Below, in pieces: positions 47,302 through 49,406 of a stretch of DNA of 49,406 bases. The stretch lies in contig NZ_LTBA01000020.1 of assembly GCF_001594005.1 (NCBI RefSeq), forward strand, positions 1 to 49,406, in the 5' to 3' direction. Position numbers and translations under genes: made by a program. The stretch's first letter is position 1. Each line of letters starts with the position of its first letter. The stretch is from Clostridium tepidiprofundi DSM 19306. GTDB lineage: Bacteria; Bacillota; Clostridia; Clostridiales; Clostridiaceae. The notes under the pieces are model-generated. The model saw nothing but the letters and a program-made list of their open reading frames with translations, was not told the origin of the DNA and did no database searches.

Positions 47302-47703
47302 TTATTTAACTAATCTAATATTCTTTGCAAGTCTAAATATATCTTGCTTTATTCCAAACTCTTCATACTTTATAAAATCAACACTATCATAAATTTTATC
47401 AAGTTTAATATTTACATCAGTCTTAAACTCTGTTAAATCATGAATCTGTTTATATATAATATCATTCTTCTGCTTAATATCTTTAACTTCAGCTTTAACT
47501 TCATTCAAATCTTCTTGCATATCATTAAGTCTTGTTTCTATACTATCAAGTCTTGTTTCCATACCATCAAGTCTTGTTTCTATGCTAGCAAATCTTTTAT
47601 CTACATCATCAAACCTCTTATCTATGCTAGCAAATCTTTCATCCATTGTTTTTTGCATATTATCTAATTTACCCAAAAGCTGTTGTAATAATTCTTTTTC
47701 CAT
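47302..47703 (-). CDS. Coiled-coil protein of unknown function
   Basis: A 133-residue soluble protein dominated by a long coiled coil. Seven-residue register is visible as repeated blocks DERFASIDKRFDDVDKRF, IETRLDGMETRLDSIETRL and NDMQEDLNEVKAEVKDIKQK. There is no signal peptide or membrane segment. I chose ATG 47703 (MEKELLQQLLGKL) because the open frame upstream to 47829 has atypical Cys-rich sequence and GGTGGTGG precedes this ATG. The repeated RLDSIET units are encoded by short DNA repeats, so copy number may vary. I recognise no specific family. Confidence 0.7.
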   Translation of the reverse strand: MEKELLQQLLGKLDNMQKTMDERFASIDKRFDDVDKRFASIETRLDGMETRLDSIETRLNDMQEDLNEVKAEVKDIKQKNDIIYKQIHDLTEFKTDVNIKLDKIYDSVDFIKYEEFGIKQDIFRLAKNIRLVK

Positions 47704-47878
47704 ACATCCACCACCATATTCAGTAATTTTCATACAACGATTTTCATACAACACACTTAACAACAAGCACACTAAACATACTCTGCTTTTTTCTTCTTCT
47801 TGTGCTTGCTCATGCTTATATTTTAGCATTAATATATATATTTTTCAATCGCTATGAATATGTAAAATTTTGGGTCGA

Positions 47879-47917
47879 CCTCAGAGGCGGTTCCATATAT
47901 TGGAACCGCCTCTGAGG
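47879..47917. repeat. Palindromic 30-bp-unit element, locus 10
   Basis: Cores CCTCAGAGG at 47879 and CCTCTGAGG at 47909, 30 bp apart. The linker CGGTTCCATATATTGGAACCG is fully self-complementary. A half linker (AATTTTGGGTCGA) precedes it. It ends nine bases before the stop codon of the lipoprotein gene. Confidence 0.93.
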
Positions 47918-47926
47918 TCATTTATT

Positions 47927-48742
47927 TTATTTTGCAGCTTTTAACACATCAATAGGACTCTTACTTGGTCTATAACTATCATCTACATATAATTTTTCGA
48001 TCTTGTTATCTTTTACAATAACATTAACTGTACTACTTGCAGTGTATCCTTCCTCACTAACAATCATATATACATCAAGCGTTTTATCTGTATCTTTTCT
48101 ACTGTACCTTTGATAAGGCACATATACCTTTAATATCTTGTTAAGTTCATCTAAACTCTTTCCTTCAAATTTAGATTTTAATTCTTTTTCAGCTTCATCT
48201 TTCTTTTTCGCTAAATCATATGGAAAATCCGCCTCTTTAGCTTGCTTCTCCACATCAGTACTACAAACTAATGTATCATAATCATATGCTTGTGTGTCAA
48301 TATCTCCATTAAATTCATCTAATTTTGCATTAACTACTTTATCTTCTTTTAAGTATAAATATAAAGCCGTTGAATCTTTAGCATTTGGTAAAGTATATAC
48401 ATCAATTTCTTGCAATAATTTATTATCCTTGTCCAAAAATATTGCTTTAAATGGCTCAGATTTCAAATATGTTGCATAATCTACATCCTTGTTTGTAAAT
48501 TCCTTCAAAAGTTCTGGTTTCTCAAAAACTTTCTCAACCGCATACTTTGAATTTTCAGCATTGACTTTAGTTTCATCCGATTTATCAGTTTTAACTTTAG
48601 GCTTAACCGTTTTAGAAGCTTCAACAGAAGTTGGATTCTTCACATTCTCTGCCTTTTTACCTGTACCTGTGCTGCAAGCCACTGTTGTCAATGTCATAGC
48701 ACCAATCAATCCTGCTACCATAATTTTTTTACTTGTTTTCAT
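47927..48742 (-). CDS. Lipoprotein of unknown function
   Basis: A 271-residue lipoprotein with lipobox TVAC (Cys23). A Lys/Thr/Ser/Asn-rich linker (~25-65) is followed by a mixed, charged ordered region (~70-271) with KSEPFKAIFLDKDNKLLQEI, ALYLYLKEDKV and a C-terminal TASSTVNVIVKDNKIEKLYVDD-like strand pair ending SPIDVLKAAK. It should be anchored on the outer face of the membrane. A GAAAGGGATG Shine-Dalgarno region precedes the ATG. I recognise no catalytic motif or named family. A palindromic element lies nine bases past its stop. Confidence 0.8.
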   Translation of the reverse strand: MKTSKKIMVAGLIGAMTLTTVACSTGTGKKAENVKNPTSVEASKTVKPKVKTDKSDETKVNAENSKYAVEKVFEKPELLKEFTNKDVDYATYLKSEPFKAIFLDKDNKLLQEIDVYTLPNAKDSTALYLYLKEDKVVNAKLDEFNGDIDTQAYDYDTLVCSTDVEKQAKEADFPYDLAKKKDEAEKELKSKFEGKSLDELNKILKVYVPYQRYSRKDTDKTLDVYMIVSEEGYTASSTVNVIVKDNKIEKLYVDDSYRPSKSPIDVLKAAK

Positions 48743-48845
48743 TTTGATACATCCCTTTCTTTTACGTCATTACTTTACTTGATATTAAACACAAGAGTGA
48801 TTATACCACATACCATTTCTTATTTACAGGTAAAATATGGTTGCA

Positions 48846-48921
48846 CCTCAGTATGGTTGCACCTCAGAGGAAACAGAGGAATCAATTATTCATTTATCTA
48901 TTCATTTATCTATTCATTTAT
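48846..48921. repeat. Degenerate palindromic element (locus 11) and 12-bp tandem run
   Basis: CCTCAG at 48846 and a full CCTCAGAGG core at 48862 with GGTTGCA linker remnants, then CAGAGGAATC. 48892-48921 repeats TCATTTATCTAT about three times and provides the final sequence of the neighbouring nuclease-like gene's 3' end. Confidence 0.75.
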
Positions 48922-49406
48922 AGCTAACTTTTTGCGTAATTCCTCCACCTTTTCTATCGATAATTTTGAAATTTTAGCTACAACATCATTATTCACTCCT
49001 AATTTTATTGCTTCTATAGCTGCTTCAATTCTTCCTTCTACTTTTCCTTCTTCTCTTCCTTCTTCTCTTCCCTTCTCCTCAGCAGCATTAATCTCGGCAT
49101 TTCTTACCATCATTGCTTTTAAATCATTTTCATATATTTCTCTTTCTTCCTTATTTAAACTCATTATATCTAGCTTCTCAGCTGCTTTTTTTATCTCCTC
49201 ACTCTGTGCCAATTCTTTAGGAACAGTATCCTTATCAAATTCATACGCTTTTGTTAAAAATGCTGCCCACCTATCTAATGTTGTCCTTATTTCACTAAAA
49301 TCTTTCTTGAATTTTGGAAGTTCTATAAAATGCAGCTCAAACAAATTACTAAATGACTTTTTGCTCTTTACATTGTATATTTTGTAGACATTATGATATT
49401 CTTCTT
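48910..49406 (-). CDS. Rpn-family PD-(D/E)XK nuclease/putative transposase, C-terminal part (5' end outside window)
   Basis: The frame is open to the right edge: it reads EEYHNVYKIYNVKSKKSFSN and continues LFELHFIELPKFKKDF. This is the interior of a Rpn/PDDEXK_2-family protein (recombination-promoting nuclease, often annotated as transposase). Visible are ELHFIELPKFKK, RWAAFLTKA, and a Glu/Lys/Gly-rich tail (EEKGREEGREEGKVEGRIE) before the C-terminal helix common in the family. The catalytic PD-(D/E)XK core would lie upstream, beyond the window. The EEGR tail comes from a 12-bp DNA repeat. Whether the whole gene is intact cannot be judged. Confidence 0.82.
   Translation of the reverse strand, partial: EEYHNVYKIYNVKSKKSFSNLFELHFIELPKFKKDFSEIRTTLDRWAAFLTKAYEFDKDTVPKELAQSEEIKKAAEKLDIMSLNKEEREIYENDLKAMMVRNAEINAAEEKGREEGREEGKVEGRIEAAIEAIKLGVNNDVVAKISKLSIEKVEELRKKLAINE

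Noticed and set aside
1-49406. Prophage, integrative element or toxin-antitoxin module
   Set aside because: No integrase, structural phage gene, relaxase or paired small toxin/antitoxin frames were found. The RAYT-like gene and the partial Rpn-type gene are the only mobility-related proteins.
1-49406. tRNA or rRNA genes
   Set aside because: Reading both strands by eye I found no cloverleaf with a GTTCRANNC T-arm and no conserved rRNA segment. A tRNA covariance search would be decisive.

Overview
The window is AT-rich DNA from a low-GC Gram-positive bacterium, most likely an anaerobic member of the Clostridia. The signs are strong AGGAGG-type Shine-Dalgarno sites, frequent TTG and GTG starts, Gram-positive lipobox lipoproteins, a B. 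subtilis-style glcT-ptsG-ptsH-ptsI order, and a CpsB/CpsD/Wzz phosphoregulatory trio. I cannot name genus or species. I see no rRNA, tRNA, CRISPR array, prophage or plasmid origin.

Layout. 1-2.3 kb: the start of a capsule/exopolysaccharide operon (Wzz-like activator, tyrosine kinase, PHP phosphatase), running leftward out of the window. 2.5-11 kb: one 2842-residue protein of about 13 DUF11-like repeats and three carboxypeptidase-regulatory-like domains, interrupted by low-complexity insertions. 11-13.8 kb: a REP-associated tyrosine transposase (RAYT)-like gene flanked by palindromic arrays, a Nudix hydrolase and a formimidoylglutamase/arginase-family enzyme. 14-21 kb: two complete polar amino-acid ABC transporters in mirror-image orientation around 1.4 kb of repeats. 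21-26 kb: an MFS transporter with an ArsR-type repressor, a metallo-beta-lactamase-fold hydrolase and a PrcB-like lipoprotein. 26-40.4 kb: three large secreted proteins (subtilase, DUF5011 repeat protein, ExeM/NucH-type nuclease). 40.5-47.1 kb: the glucose PTS and its antiterminator. 47.3-49.4 kb: a coiled-coil protein, a lipoprotein and the 3' part of an Rpn-type PD-(D/E)XK nuclease.

The most unusual property is repeat density. A family of 30-bp palindromic units (9-bp core CCTCAGAGG or CCTCTGAGG plus a roughly 21-bp, often self-complementary linker) occurs at about eleven intergenic sites. It flanks the RAYT-like gene on both sides and runs into coding sequence, supplying the stop codon or C-terminal residues of at least four genes. 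A second palindrome family (core CACCCC[T/A]GGGGTG), a three-hairpin ~108-bp family resembling non-autonomous IS200/IS605 elements, a 124-bp MITE-like pair, at least three further dispersed families and many short tandem arrays fill nearly every gap. Simple repeats have also expanded in frame inside proteins, including a ~48-residue Ser/Asn insert between two metal-binding motifs of the formimidoylglutamase-like enzyme.

The RAYT plus dispersed palindromes is my best candidate for an under-described system: a REP/RAYT-like arrangement in a Clostridia-like genome in which the repeat appears to remodel gene 3' ends. The arrangement is read directly from the sequence. That the transposase mobilises these repeats is inference.
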